A DNA stretch of 64,000 nt, taken from Bacteroidales bacterium. GTDB lineage: Bacteria > Bacteroidota > Bacteroidia > Bacteroidales > UBA12077. This document shows positions 43,091 to 52,176 of this stretch, in pieces. The DNA lies in assembly GCA_028282785.1 (NCBI GenBank), contig JANQHE010000037.1:62001-126000 (forward strand). Reading direction: 5' to 3'. The notes under the pieces are model-generated. The model had not been told where the DNA came from and did no database searches. It was given only the letters and a program-made list of their open reading frames with translations. The translations under genes and the position numbers were made by a program. Position 1 is the stretch's first letter; each line of letters starts with the position of its first letter.

Positions 43091-45979
43091 TTATAAGCCA
43101 GTAAACTCAATTTCTATTCTCGTTCCAGTACTTGTATTGCCGGAATTGTTTAAATCTACAATATTTACTTTGATTTCGTTTTTATATAAATCGCTATAAA
43201 TTTTTAAACGTTTATTAGTAATTTCCGTTCCGTATGACCTGTGTTCTTTATTCTTTCTAAGTGTATTTTCGCGCCCTACACCATTATCTTCTATATGAAT
43301 GTTTATAAGGTTATTCTTTCTAAAAATATTAATTTTCAGCTGTTTATTATCTTTTTTTAATCGCAATCCATGATGAATAGCATTTTCAACAAAGGGTTGC
43401 ATAATTAAAGGAGGGACTTTTATTTTCTCTAAATTGATATCTTCACTAACATATAAATTATATTGAAAAGCATCCTGAAAACGAATCAGTTCTAAATCAA
43501 TATATAACTTTAATGCCTCTAGTTCCTCTTTTAGGCTTATTGATGAACTTTGTGAATTATTTAGAACTCTTCTCATTAAATTACCAAACATGGATAAATA
43601 CTCACTTGATTTTAATACATCATTACTTAAAATATAGTTTTGTGCAGAATTTAGTGAGTTATATATAAAATGAGGATTCATTTGAGCACTAAGAGCTCTT
43701 TGTCTGAATTTATTTAGCTCCATTTCCAATCTATTGCGTTTTTTTAATTCACGAAGCTTTAACCTAAAAATAAAAAGCAGTATTAAAGAGATTAAAGTAA
43801 TTAAGCTAACCACCAGCCCAATTTTAAATAACACAGTTTGATAGTACGCTTTATTTATTTTAAAAGATAAACTAGCCGGATAAATTGATTCCTTTCCATA
43901 ACTGTTAACACATTTTACTTTAAACTTATAATTACCTGGCGGCAACATTGAAAAGCGAACTATATTCTCCTCTGTTTTTTTCCAAGCTTTGTCAATTCCC
44001 TCTAATTTATACAGGTATTTAAGCGGTTTATTTCTCTGATAATTGATTCCGACGAATGAAATTTCAATATAATTTTGATCATGACTCAAATTATAGTTTT
44101 CCATTAATGGCATTTCCTTATCAGATACTTTATATTTAGTAATATAAATAGGTGAATTAGCTGAGGAAAATTTTTTATTAAAATAAGATAAACCCTTTCT
44201 TGTAGCTACAAATATATTATCCTTGAACAATTTAATTTCCTCAATTTCATTCGTAATTAAACCATGCCCAGAACTAATAAATAAGATATCTTTTAATGAA
44301 TCAGTAGAATTATCTAAAGTAAGTTTTGATATCCCATGGTTTGTTCCTAACCAGATTATAGAATCCTCCTTAATAATAGAATAAACAGAGTTCCCTGAAA
44401 TACCTTCCGATATAGATAAGCGAGTAACTTTTTTATCATTTATTTTAAATAAGCCTGCTCCTTTTGTTCCTACCCATATATCATTGCCATCCTTTAACAA
44501 AGATATTACCTTGTTATTAAATACATTGTGCCAGTCTATTTTTCTTATCTTCTGGCTATAGATATTAAATTCGTATAGTCCCTTATCTGTTCCTATCCAA
44601 ATTAAAGCGTTATTAACCTGGATAGCATCATAAATATTTGAAATTCCATCCAAATTGATAAAATATTTTTCTACACCTTTATATATAAGTTTAATATGTT
44701 GTCTATAAAAACAGAGTAAGCTATCTTTTCCTCTCATTATTACTTTTTGGAAACAGCTTCCGGTTGAATGTATTATTTTATTTTCATAGATAAATTGTGT
44801 CCCGGAATCGTTATTTCCTACTAACAAGGTATCTCCAATAAATTGCATTATCCTGCATTCTCTAGGGTTTCTTTCAATTTGATAACGATACCCTATTATT
44901 GTATCTAAGTCATATTCGTAAATATTTAACCGATCGCCTCCAAAATAAATTTTATCCTTATTAACAGCTAATTGATTGATAATATTACTATACAATCCGT
45001 CCTTTGTTGTAACTGATTTAATTTCCAATGAAGGTGAATAATACACTCCATTCTCTAGTGTTGTAAACCAGTAACCACCTTCAAAATCATTTATAACAGA
45101 ACTAATAGAATTACCCCTTAACAATTCGTATATTGGCTTTTTAAAGTTTAAATCTTTATAAGCTACAACTCCATCTTTTAGTAAACCAATCCATAAAATA
45201 CACTGATTATCTTTCGATAGCCAAATAATTTCGTTTGAAAATTCATAAGAATTAATTTTTCCCAGTGTATCTATTTCAAATAAAGTTCGATCGTTAGAGT
45301 ATAGTATTTTTCCATCATAAAACATTGCTTTCGCCCTATTTCCCTTAAATCGCTTCTTTAACTGCTTTTTAATTATATGCTCTTTATTGTTTTCAATTTC
45401 TAGTTGAATTGGATTTGTATTTAGATAGGACGAATAAACAAATATACTATCATTCAAGAATTTTATTAGTTGGTGGTTTTTTGTTTTAGACTTAAACTCT
45501 GTAATTTCACCCTTTGAATTTATATGAATAAGGTTTCTTCTATAAAATCCTACGTATACATTTAGGGCTGAGTCGACAAAAAAACTATTTTTTATAGGAA
45601 AATCTCTACCTACCTTAAAATTCTCTATGCTATCATTAAATTGGTATTGGTAAACAGAATCGTCCTGAAACCACGATAATTTACCAGAAATAGAGATAAA
45701 CCATAAACGGTTAATTTCATCTTCAAAAATTTCAAGTATGGTGTTTTCCGGAAGTCCCTCATCGTTGGTAAAGTTTGTAAACTGATAACCATCAAAACGG
45801 CTTACTCCTTCGTTTGTAGCAAACCATATAAAACCTTTATTATCTTGTACCACCTGATATACTTCAGAACTAGGTAATCCATTGTCAACCGTGTAACGTT
45901 TAAAATTAAATGATTGAGTGTAACCGGAAAAACAATAAAAACAGAAAATTAAATTAATAAATAGAGTTCTTATCCCCAT
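43091..45979 (-). CDS. Propeller-type membrane sensor histidine kinase (LytS-like kinase domain)
   Basis: A 962-residue kinase. A signal peptide (1-21) is followed by two-component-regulator propeller repeats forming two seven-bladed propellers (about 25-610: DNKGFIWFATNEGVSRFDGYQ, INRLWFISISGK, NALIWIGTDKGLYEF and others), a Y_Y_Y domain (about 625-715), a membrane segment (about 722-745) and a coiled coil. The histidine-kinase domain has His near 768 (SAQMNPHFIYNSLNSAQNY), and the ATPase part has FVENAIHHGLR and EDNGVGREN. The cytoplasmic part is the LytS/His_kinase type that pairs with LytTR regulators, as here. It differs from polysaccharide-utilisation hybrids by lacking a receiver and AraC domain. 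The ligand is unknown. Confidence 0.93.
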   Translation of the reverse strand: MGIRTLFINLIFCFYCFSGYTQSFNFKRYTVDNGLPSSEVYQVVQDNKGFIWFATNEGVSRFDGYQFTNFTNDEGLPENTILEIFEDEINRLWFISISGKLSWFQDDSVYQYQFNDSIENFKVGRDFPIKNSFFVDSALNVYVGFYRRNLIHINSKGEITEFKSKTKNHQLIKFLNDSIFVYSSYLNTNPIQLEIENNKEHIIKKQLKKRFKGNRAKAMFYDGKILYSNDRTLFEIDTLGKINSYEFSNEIIWLSKDNQCILWIGLLKDGVVAYKDLNFKKPIYELLRGNSISSVINDFEGGYWFTTLENGVYYSPSLEIKSVTTKDGLYSNIINQLAVNKDKIYFGGDRLNIYEYDLDTIIGYRYQIERNPRECRIMQFIGDTLLVGNNDSGTQFIYENKIIHSTGSCFQKVIMRGKDSLLCFYRQHIKLIYKGVEKYFINLDGISNIYDAIQVNNALIWIGTDKGLYEFNIYSQKIRKIDWHNVFNNKVISLLKDGNDIWVGTKGAGLFKINDKKVTRLSISEGISGNSVYSIIKEDSIIWLGTNHGISKLTLDNSTDSLKDILFISSGHGLITNEIEEIKLFKDNIFVATRKGLSYFNKKFSSANSPIYITKYKVSDKEMPLMENYNLSHDQNYIEISFVGINYQRNKPLKYLYKLEGIDKAWKKTEENIVRFSMLPPGNYKFKVKCVNSYGKESIYPASLSFKINKAYYQTVLFKIGLVVSLITLISLILLFIFRLKLRELKKRNRLEMELNKFRQRALSAQMNPHFIYNSLNSAQNYILSNDVLKSSEYLSMFGNLMRRVLNNSQSSSISLKEELEALKLYIDLELIRFQDAFQYNLYVSEDINLEKIKVPPLIMQPFVENAIHHGLRLKKDNKQLKINIFRKNNLINIHIEDNGVGRENTLRKNKEHRSYGTEITNKRLKIYSDLYKNEIKVNIVDLNNSGNTSTGTRIEIEFTGL

Positions 45980-46208
45980 AACAAAATGTAGGTGACAAAA
46001 TTATAAAATTCCATGAAAGTATAAAAGGGTAAAATTTAATTGGTCAAGTAGAAATTATAAACCGTTAAAAAAATAAAAAACACCAATCAGAAACACAAAC
46101 CCACCATACGATAAATTATTCATTATGTTCACTTTTAGCTTCATATTTGCATTAAATAAATCCTTTAATTTGCACTAATTGAATTAATTCAGTTTCTCAC
46201 AATCCTCA

Positions 46209-46234
46209 TACCGACAGAGGCTAAGTTGCCGGTA
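46209..46234 (+). promoter_or_regulatory. Hairpin in the leader of the small exported protein gene
   Basis: TACCGACA (46209-46216) and TTGCCGGTA (46226-46234) pair with one mismatch, followed by seven A residues and the ATG at 46251. A near-promoter TTTG at 46146-46149 and TTAATTTG at 46165-46172 with 15-base spacing lies upstream. Function is unknown. Confidence 0.35.
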
Positions 46235-46250
46235 AAAAAAATCTAAAATT

Positions 46251-46652
46251 ATGAAAAAGTTATTAATTATTGTTATTGGATTAGTATTAACAGCAAATTG
46301 TTTTGCACAAGAATTAAACTCAAAGCGTGCTCATAAAGATGTTCATACACAGTTTTTTAACATGCCTACGAGTTTTTCTCAATATAGTTTTATTGTAGTT
46401 GCTAATTATGGTCAAGGTTCTAATAATAATCTGATTATTGATGGTGATTGGTTTTTTGAGAATCCTAATGCAACCAGGAATTTAATAGGTGAAGTTCAGT
46501 GGAGAGATCATAATCATAAAGTTTTTGCTATTCAACGATTTTACAAAAAAAATGTAAACTATTTTGATTTACATGATTGTGGATCTTTTAAAGAAGTGGA
46601 TATAGAGCTTGGCCAATTAGAATATCTGCAAGTTGTAGGGCCAGTTGAATAA
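46251..46652 (+). CDS. Small exported protein, unknown
   Basis: A 133-residue protein with signal peptide (MKKLLIIVIGLVLTANCFAQ) and a mature domain of 113 residues rich in aromatics and His: SQYSFIVVANYGQG, GDWFFENPNATRN, VQWRDHNHKVFAIQRFYKKN, DLHDCGSFKEVDIELGQLEY. One Cys remains after cleavage. No family was recognised. It is the only plus-strand gene in this part and is bracketed by its own leader hairpin and terminator, so it is transcribed alone. Confidence 0.75.
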   Translation: MKKLLIIVIGLVLTANCFAQELNSKRAHKDVHTQFFNMPTSFSQYSFIVVANYGQGSNNNLIIDGDWFFENPNATRNLIGEVQWRDHNHKVFAIQRFYKKNVNYFDLHDCGSFKEVDIELGQLEYLQVVGPVE

Positions 46653-46663
46653 TAATAATGAAT

Positions 46664-46703
46664 ACGGGGCTGTCCAATACCTACTAGACAGCCCGTTTTA
46701 TTT
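46664..46703 (+). terminator. Strong terminator, 3' of the small exported protein gene
   Basis: ACGGGGCTGTC and GACAGCCCGT pair around a loop of about twelve bases, followed by TTTTATTT. It lies between two convergent genes. Confidence 0.8.
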
Positions 46704-46763
46704 AAAATATATTATGCAATTCAATCATTATCAATAAGTTAATCTTCAAAATAGTTTCTTAAT

Positions 46764-47483
46764 TTACCCAAAAACTTTCTTTAGTAAGTCTGTTACACGA
46801 GCTGCAGGATCTTTTCTTATTTCCATTTCTTCTTTTTCTATTTGTACAAATAATCCGTCAATTGCTTTATTTGTTACATAATCATCAAGATCGGGGTTTA
46901 CTTTCTTTACAAATGGAAGTTTATTGTAATAACTAAAAACAGTATTCCAATGCTTTGTTGCACCTACTTTTTCAAGTGAGGCCTTTATTATTGGTTTAAA
47001 TTTTTCTACTAACTCATTACGTGTATGATCTTCCAAATACCTGGTGGCCGCATTATCTTCGCCATTCAAAATATTCATAACATCCTGCAAAGTCAGTTCT
47101 TTTATTGCAACAATAAAAATATCCTTTGCAGCTGTAGCCGCATCTTCGGCTGCCCTGTTCATTGATTCTATAGCATCATCTACCAACTTATCCTGCCCCA
47201 ACATACGAAGTTTTTCTTCAACAGCTTTTGCTTCATCTGGCATTATAATTTTAATCTCAGGGTCCTTAAAATAACCATCTACTTTTGATACACGATCTAC
47301 TCCTTTTTCGATTCCGATTGTCAACGCTTCTTTTAAAGCTCTCCCTACTTCCTCTTCCGTGATTTCCTGATCACTAGTTTCCTCAATTGCCTCTTCAGCC
47401 GCTTTTTTCAAATCTTTCCAGAATTGTGCATTTAAGTTTGTAGTTATTAACAGACTTAGTATTAAAATATATATTCCTTTCAT
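46764..47483 (-). CDS. DUF4197 exported protein
   Basis: A 239-residue protein with signal peptide (1-19, NLNAQ end) and a mostly helical mature part, the DUF4197 family: ITEEEVGRALKEALTIGIEK, DGYFKDPEIKIIMPDEAKAV, LRMLGQDKLVDDAIESMNRA, AAEDAATAAKDIFIVAIKEL, NPDLDDYVTNKAIDGLFVQI, ARVTDLLKKVFG. It is predicted periplasmic, of unknown function. Its 3' end is the source or sister of the fragment at 41942-42078. The family has no known enzyme signature. Confidence 0.87.
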   Translation of the reverse strand: MKGIYILILSLLITTNLNAQFWKDLKKAAEEAIEETSDQEITEEEVGRALKEALTIGIEKGVDRVSKVDGYFKDPEIKIIMPDEAKAVEEKLRMLGQDKLVDDAIESMNRAAEDAATAAKDIFIVAIKELTLQDVMNILNGEDNAATRYLEDHTRNELVEKFKPIIKASLEKVGATKHWNTVFSYYNKLPFVKKVNPDLDDYVTNKAIDGLFVQIEKEEMEIRKDPAARVTDLLKKVFG

Positions 47484-47533
47484 GGTTTATTATATTTATT
47501 AATTTGTAATTTAATAACGTTATATAATTAATA

Positions 47534-47567
47534 AACAAAAAAAGCGCAGAAAAATTATCCGCGCTTA
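47534..47567 (-). terminator. Terminator of the WG-repeat gene
   Basis: On the minus strand AAGCGCGGA and TCTGCGCTT pair around a short AT-rich loop, followed by seven T residues. It lies between the WG-repeat gene and the DUF4197 gene. Confidence 0.85.
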
Positions 47568-47582
47568 AACATCATACAATTA

Positions 47583-48635
47583 TTAAATTATTTTCTCCAC
47601 ATCCTTTAAAGCTGAATAAATGGGTTCTATTATCCAATTACCTTGTTTATCAATAATACCCCATTTATCTCCCTGCTTAACAGCAGCATAACCATTTTTA
47701 AAGTTTCTTACACCATCATATTTTGGTGCAATTACCCATTCCATATTGGAATTATAAAATCCGAACTTATTAAATTTCTTACCTTTCGCCAGGCCTTCAT
47801 AAAATTCCGAAATAACATCTGATTCATTAAATTCGATAATATCTCCATCAAGCGTAAGATACACCCATTTTTCTCCTTGTTTAATTTTAGCTAACTTGGT
47901 TTCAGGATCAAAATCATTTACAGTAAAAAATTGAGGTTGTATAACCCATTCACCTGAGGTATTCAAATAACCTATAGTTTCATATTTTGTCTTTGCCCAC
48001 GCAACTCCTAATTTAAAATAACCTACACTTAAATATTGAGCCTCAATTCTTATATTGCCATCTATTCCGATAAATCCGTAGTAACCATCCTTAGTTTTAT
48101 AAGGTGCCATTCCTTCAGAAAAAACCCTAACATCAACTACTCCGGGAGCCTGAATTAAAATTTCATTTCCAGGTTTATCAACTATAAAGAATTGTTCTCC
48201 TATTTTAGCAATTGAATGTCCTTCTTCAAATCTTGAAACTTTATCATATTTAGGTTCAATTACAAGTTTTCCCATTTCATTTAAAAATCCCCATTTTTCA
48301 TTAACAAGAACCGGAACCATTCCCTCTTTGAATCCTTGAGTACCAAAACCAAACATTTGTTTTAATTTAAAGTTTGATATTTCAGTAGGTAATTTCTCTC
48401 CGTTAATATTTATAAAGTAGTATCCATTCTTTTTTTCATAAATTGGTGCGTATCCACTTTCCGAAAACTCATAGCACTTCCTAAATTGCGGAGGAATTAA
48501 ATATTCTCCATCTAAATTAATGTATCCCCACTCTTTTGAATCCCATGGCCTGGCTTGAATAACATAAGTTTGTGCAATGGAGGCCGTTGTAATTAATAGC
48601 AATAGAATTAATGTTAATAAATTAAGCTTTTTCAT
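47583..48635 (-). CDS. WG-repeat exported protein
   Basis: A 350-residue protein with signal peptide (1-21) followed by about seven to eight WG (KWG) repeats of 35-45 residues: KEWGYINLDGEYLIPPQF, EKWGFLNEMGKLVIEPKYDK, YYGFIGIDGNIRIEAQY, IGYLNTSGEWVIQPQF, KFGFYNSNMEWVIAPKYDG, DKWGIIDKQGNWIIEPIY. The last repeats are the most regular. WG repeats form beta-rich, probably propeller-like or solenoid protein-binding surfaces. The role is unknown. It is the second gene after the small lipoprotein (34-base gap). Confidence 0.87.
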   Translation of the reverse strand: MKKLNLLTLILLLLITTASIAQTYVIQARPWDSKEWGYINLDGEYLIPPQFRKCYEFSESGYAPIYEKKNGYYFININGEKLPTEISNFKLKQMFGFGTQGFKEGMVPVLVNEKWGFLNEMGKLVIEPKYDKVSRFEEGHSIAKIGEQFFIVDKPGNEILIQAPGVVDVRVFSEGMAPYKTKDGYYGFIGIDGNIRIEAQYLSVGYFKLGVAWAKTKYETIGYLNTSGEWVIQPQFFTVNDFDPETKLAKIKQGEKWVYLTLDGDIIEFNESDVISEFYEGLAKGKKFNKFGFYNSNMEWVIAPKYDGVRNFKNGYAAVKQGDKWGIIDKQGNWIIEPIYSALKDVEKII

Positions 48636-48669
48636 AGAAATTTTGGTTTTAATAATGTTAGTATTTTAA

Positions 48670-48981
48670 TTATTCGTCAAATTCTTTATTTCTGCGCTTC
48701 TTTCCTTTACAAGTACTTTTACTTCCTAATATTCCCCAGCCGCCACTGCCCAGGATAAATCCAAATGCGTACCATGCTCCATTATTATTTTGAGCGTAAA
48801 CAGTTACATCATCTCGGAATAATGAAATAACTAAATCAATTGGGGCAATAATTCCATGCCATAATCCTCCCCAAAAGCCATAGGTATATCCGTCAAGACA
48901 AGCTTCTACTGATTCCTTATTTGCACATGAGGCAAATATTACTAAAGTAAATAACGCAAAATAAATTAAAGCATTTTTCAT
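48670..48981 (-). CDS. Small lipoprotein with WGGLWHGIIAP motif, unknown
   Basis: A 103-residue protein with a lipoprotein signal (LFTLVIFASCANKES; lipidation Cys at position 19). The mature part has two hydrophobic helices: YGFWGGLWHGIIAPIDLVIS (34-53) and a Gly-rich one AFGFILGSGGWGILGS (72-87), with a basic C-terminus (GKKRRNKEFDE). The motif with W, G and H is shared by a widespread family of small membrane proteins of unknown function. It precedes the WG-repeat gene and probably shares its transcript. Confidence 0.78.
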   Translation of the reverse strand: MKNALIYFALFTLVIFASCANKESVEACLDGYTYGFWGGLWHGIIAPIDLVISLFRDDVTVYAQNNNGAWYAFGFILGSGGWGILGSKSTCKGKKRRNKEFDE

Positions 48982-49069
48982 ATTTCCTAGTTTTAAGTAA
49001 ATTTTGAAGCAAATATCAAACCCAAATTAATTAAAATTAGGTTTTAATAGAAATAAATTTTATAAAAAA

Positions 49070-49242
49070 GAGGCTTCCAAAAAGAACTGAAAATAAAAAT
49101 TTGCCACTAAAACACCAAGACTCGAAAATCCACAAAAACTTATTAATCAATGCATTATAATTTTGTGAGATTTTGTGTTTTTGTGCCCCTGCCTGCCGGC
49201 GGCAGGTTTGTGGCGAAAACCAACCTTTTTGGACAGCTTTCT
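49070..49242. repeat. Large imperfect inverted-repeat intergenic element with a nested REP-like palindrome
   Basis: Outer arms GAGGCTTCCAAAAAG (49070-49084) and CTTTTTGGACAGCTTTC (49225-49241) are complementary. Inner arms at 49100-49139 and 49161-49219 carry TTGCCAC... and ...GTGGCGAAA. In the right arm a CCTGCC...GGCAGG palindrome (49188-49206) interrupts the repeat. No coding frame is seen. It may be a non-autonomous mobile relic; this gap (48982-49258) has nothing else. Confidence 0.55.
49188..49206. repeat. REP-like palindrome, third copy
   Basis: CCTGCCTGCCGGCGGCAGG, the most GC-rich copy of the family seen at 8761 and 9906. It sits within the right arm of the larger inverted-repeat element. 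Confidence 0.6.
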
Positions 49243-49258
49243 CATAAAAGTTTACAAT

Positions 49259-50413
49259 TTACTTTTCCAGACTTTTATAATAATCTTCTAAAATTTGAGT
49301 CATCATAGGAACATAAAACTGCCAGTAAAATTTATCTGTATACTTATAATTTTCACCTTTGAGAACAGATACAAGATTAGGATATCCTTCGAAAAATGCA
49401 GTTTTACTATTCACCTTGTTTTCAGCAAAATCACCTCCAAAATAATAAAATAAATGATCACTTTTACTTTCAATTACAGCAGGAAATACAGGTTTCAGAT
49501 TGTATTTCCTCAAAATAGAATCACCACTTGAATTTACATGCATCTTAAAGTTGGCTAACACATTATTTTGATCTTCGGAAAAAGTAATATCAAACCATTG
49601 AGGATAATGTACCTTTTCCGGCAAACCAAACCTTTCTTGAGTTTCTTGCTTTGTAAGAATATAAGGAACTTCCTGTGTGAGATGTGTTTCTTGTTCAAGG
49701 ACAGCAATAGTTCCAAATTTATGAACTAAAACAATACCGGCATTTCTAAATGGCCACTGGTTATTGTTTTGTTCCATATATAGGTTTACTATCCATCGTG
49801 GAAATTTACCATTTAAGGTATCTAAACTATGATAATATTTACCTGTCCAACCGCTCCATTTCAAACCAAATAAATTTTCAACTTTTTCACGAATTAATCC
49901 ATTTGTCGGAGCATTATATAAATTAAATTCAGTTATTATAAGCTTATTTTGCTCCTTCATTTCCCTAAGTAACAAATAATCATTCTGATTTAACCCTCCA
50001 TAAACTTTTTGAGTGTGCTTTACATCTTTAGCTCCTTTTTTATACCATTCATTATAATAAACTCCATATGTATCAGTATAATATAGCATATCAGTATTGT
50101 TTGCAATTTCTTCAATCTCATGTATTCGAATACTTTTAAAGTCGAATTCTTGTGTTTTGCTATTTAATGGAAAAAATCCATAATAATCGGCATTTATATC
50201 ATATAAATCACCATTTGGTTTTGTATAACGATTATGATTTAGTATCCAGTTAAAAGATTTATGTTCAGTTCTTTCGAAAGTCGGAACAGTTTTGTCAAGT
50301 ATATATACATTCAGAGGCTTTTTATCTTTTAAGGACCATAAAAGCCAACTTCCTAACAATGTAAGCAATACTAATCCAACCAAAATGATTGGGATAAGAA
50401 TCTTTTTATTCAT
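49259..50413 (-). CDS. Membrane-anchored exported protein, unknown
   Basis: A 384-residue protein: one N-terminal membrane anchor (5-28, IPIILVGLVLLTLLGSWLL) and a large periplasmic domain. Early features are NVYILDKTVPTFERTEHKSF and LNHNRYTKP, then DMLYYTDTYGVYYNEWY, KIHVLKFG-like strands (GIVLVHKFGTIAVLEQET), YPQWFDITFSEDQ, HLFYYFGGDFAEN and a C-terminal KFYWQFYVPMMTQILEDYY. I do not recognise the family. No catalytic motif is evident. It is a single gene, bounded by the repeat element and a long empty gap. Confidence 0.7.
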   Translation of the reverse strand: MNKKILIPIILVGLVLLTLLGSWLLWSLKDKKPLNVYILDKTVPTFERTEHKSFNWILNHNRYTKPNGDLYDINADYYGFFPLNSKTQEFDFKSIRIHEIEEIANNTDMLYYTDTYGVYYNEWYKKGAKDVKHTQKVYGGLNQNDYLLLREMKEQNKLIITEFNLYNAPTNGLIREKVENLFGLKWSGWTGKYYHSLDTLNGKFPRWIVNLYMEQNNNQWPFRNAGIVLVHKFGTIAVLEQETHLTQEVPYILTKQETQERFGLPEKVHYPQWFDITFSEDQNNVLANFKMHVNSSGDSILRKYNLKPVFPAVIESKSDHLFYYFGGDFAENKVNSKTAFFEGYPNLVSVLKGENYKYTDKFYWQFYVPMMTQILEDYYKSLEK

Positions 50414-50745
50414 CTTTATTTAAGTAATTTAGGGTTCAAATCTTGCAAACAATGAACTTTAAATATACTAATTCTTGGGTTAATTTCAAATTACAGTCGA
50501 ATGTAGCTGATTAATTAGAAATTAGCTCCAAAACTTGTTTCTTAGATTTTACCGGTCTGTTACAAATATTGTTCTCTCAAACATAAATGATTTTCTTTCA
50601 GAATATCTATTTTCTAATACCTGTGCTCATGTTACTGCTGGTAGGCGTTAATTTCATTTATTAATCTATTTCGGTTTCATATTAAACGGTATTGTATCAC
50701 TTCAACAAGAGATACTAAATATTGTGCAGAATTAAAAAAACAACT
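50414..50745. other. Gap with no recognised feature
   Basis: These 332 bases contain no convincing gene, RNA or repeat. The base composition is like the rest of the window. Confidence 0.5.
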
Positions 50746-52086
50746 TTAAAATTTTATAATCGCGTCTACGGAACGATGGCGAAGATAAGTTCGAATTATT
50801 TGTTGAATATCTTTATTGTCAGGGTAAGATTTTATAACATTTGAGAGGTTTTCAAGATCATTGCCAATACATTCTGCATCTATATATCCAAAACCAAAAT
50901 ATTTTCCGTTTTCAATTTTTACGACTGATTTTTCATCATCATTTCTACCTTTATCTATAACGTAAAAATTCTGCCAATTATAGGATAAATCATCCAACAT
51001 TTCTTGAACCCTCTTATTGTAGTCGGTAACCGGTTCTTTCCCAACACAAGCTCCTTTACATTGTTTTATCTGATAATAAAAGCATGCCCCGGAAGCTTCG
51101 TATAATCCGCATAATTTTTGGCACAAACCATATTTTTCCGATAATTGGTACAGTCTCTCACGTGTTTCTTTTGCTGAGTTAAAACAAACTATTGGCATTT
51201 CGCCTTTAACTCCTTCCGCCTTAAAGCAAATATATCCCAATTCATCAATATACCGATATATTCCATAGTGACTCGCAACTCTTCTTTGTCTACGATTATA
51301 TTTGGGTTTCTGAACTTTTATTTCATTCGACTCCAGTAAGAGAGCAATTAATTCACTTCCTGTTAACTCATATGATATATCATGTATTTCATCAACCATT
51401 TTAAGGGCACGTTCAGATTTTTCATTACTAAAATGTGAAAATACCCTGGTTTTAATATCTTTACTTTTACCTATGTAAATAATATTACCGTCCTTATTGT
51501 AAAAATAGTAGACTCCAGCTTCTTCCGGTAATTTTTTTATAATATCAGCGCTGATATTATAAAATCGGCTTGATTCCATTTGTCCCAAGGTTGGATTTAT
51601 CTTTAATAAATGCTCAAATAGTTTTACCGTAGCAAATGCATCTCCGGCAGCGCGGTGTCTTCCATCAATATCAATTCCTAAATCCTGACACAGTTTACCT
51701 AAACTATAGGACCTATGGTTAGGAATTATTTTACGACTTAATTTTACAGTACATAGCCTATCTCTTTTGAAGCTATATCCTAAATTTTTAAATTCATTTC
51801 TAATAAAATTATAATCAAATGAGGCATTATGGGCAACTATGGATTTTCCTTCAGTAAGTAAAACGATATCTTTAGCAATTTCCCAAAACTTCGGAGCATT
51901 TTCAACCATTTCGTTCGTAATTCCGGTTAAACGGGTTATGTTATAAGGTATTTTTCGCTCCGGATTAATTAATGTAATATACTCTTCAACTACCTTTTTA
52001 CCATCATGAATAAAAATGGCAATTTCAATAATTTTTTCATTCGAAGGACTTAGTCCTGTAGTTTCAATATCAAGAATGGCATACAT
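50746..52086 (-). CDS. Exonuclease (DnaQ type) fused to a GIY-YIG nuclease
   Basis: A 446-residue fusion. The N-terminal DEDDh exonuclease (1-170) has D6 and E8 (ILDIETTGLSP), HNASFDYNFI and HRAAGDAFATV. The GIY-YIG domain (about 185-265) has AGVYYFYNKDGNIIYIGKSK, then the UvrC-like Cys-containing segment CGLYEASGACFYYQIKQCKG. Similar DnaQ/GIY-YIG fusions are found in Bacteroidota and some proteobacteria (cf. Cho) and act in DNA repair, probably cutting near lesions like UvrC. The Cys motif may bind an iron-sulfur cluster or zinc. The ATG is at 52086. Confidence 0.9.
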   Translation of the reverse strand: MYAILDIETTGLSPSNEKIIEIAIFIHDGKKVVEEYITLINPERKIPYNITRLTGITNEMVENAPKFWEIAKDIVLLTEGKSIVAHNASFDYNFIRNEFKNLGYSFKRDRLCTVKLSRKIIPNHRSYSLGKLCQDLGIDIDGRHRAAGDAFATVKLFEHLLKINPTLGQMESSRFYNISADIIKKLPEEAGVYYFYNKDGNIIYIGKSKDIKTRVFSHFSNEKSERALKMVDEIHDISYELTGSELIALLLESNEIKVQKPKYNRRQRRVASHYGIYRYIDELGYICFKAEGVKGEMPIVCFNSAKETRERLYQLSEKYGLCQKLCGLYEASGACFYYQIKQCKGACVGKEPVTDYNKRVQEMLDDLSYNWQNFYVIDKGRNDDEKSVVKIENGKYFGFGYIDAECIGNDLENLSNVIKSYPDNKDIQQIIRTYLRHRSVDAIIKF

Positions 52087-52130
52087 ATTTACAAAAATGC
52101 AAATAATGCTTCAAATTCTTATTATATAAC

Positions 52131-52155
52131 AAAAAAAAGCCCGCAGAAGCAGGCT
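52131..52155 (-). terminator. Terminator of the DHOD-like gene
   Basis: On the minus strand AGCCTGC and GCGGGCT form a stem with a four-base loop, followed by a run of eight T residues. It is 22 bases past the stop codon. Confidence 0.85.
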
Positions 52156-52176
52156 TCAACTCTAATTATCTTACGC

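Noticed and set aside
50414-50745. Possible RNA gene or riboswitch in the 332-base gap
   Set aside because: No conserved stem pattern, tRNA-like fold or known riboswitch core could be seen.
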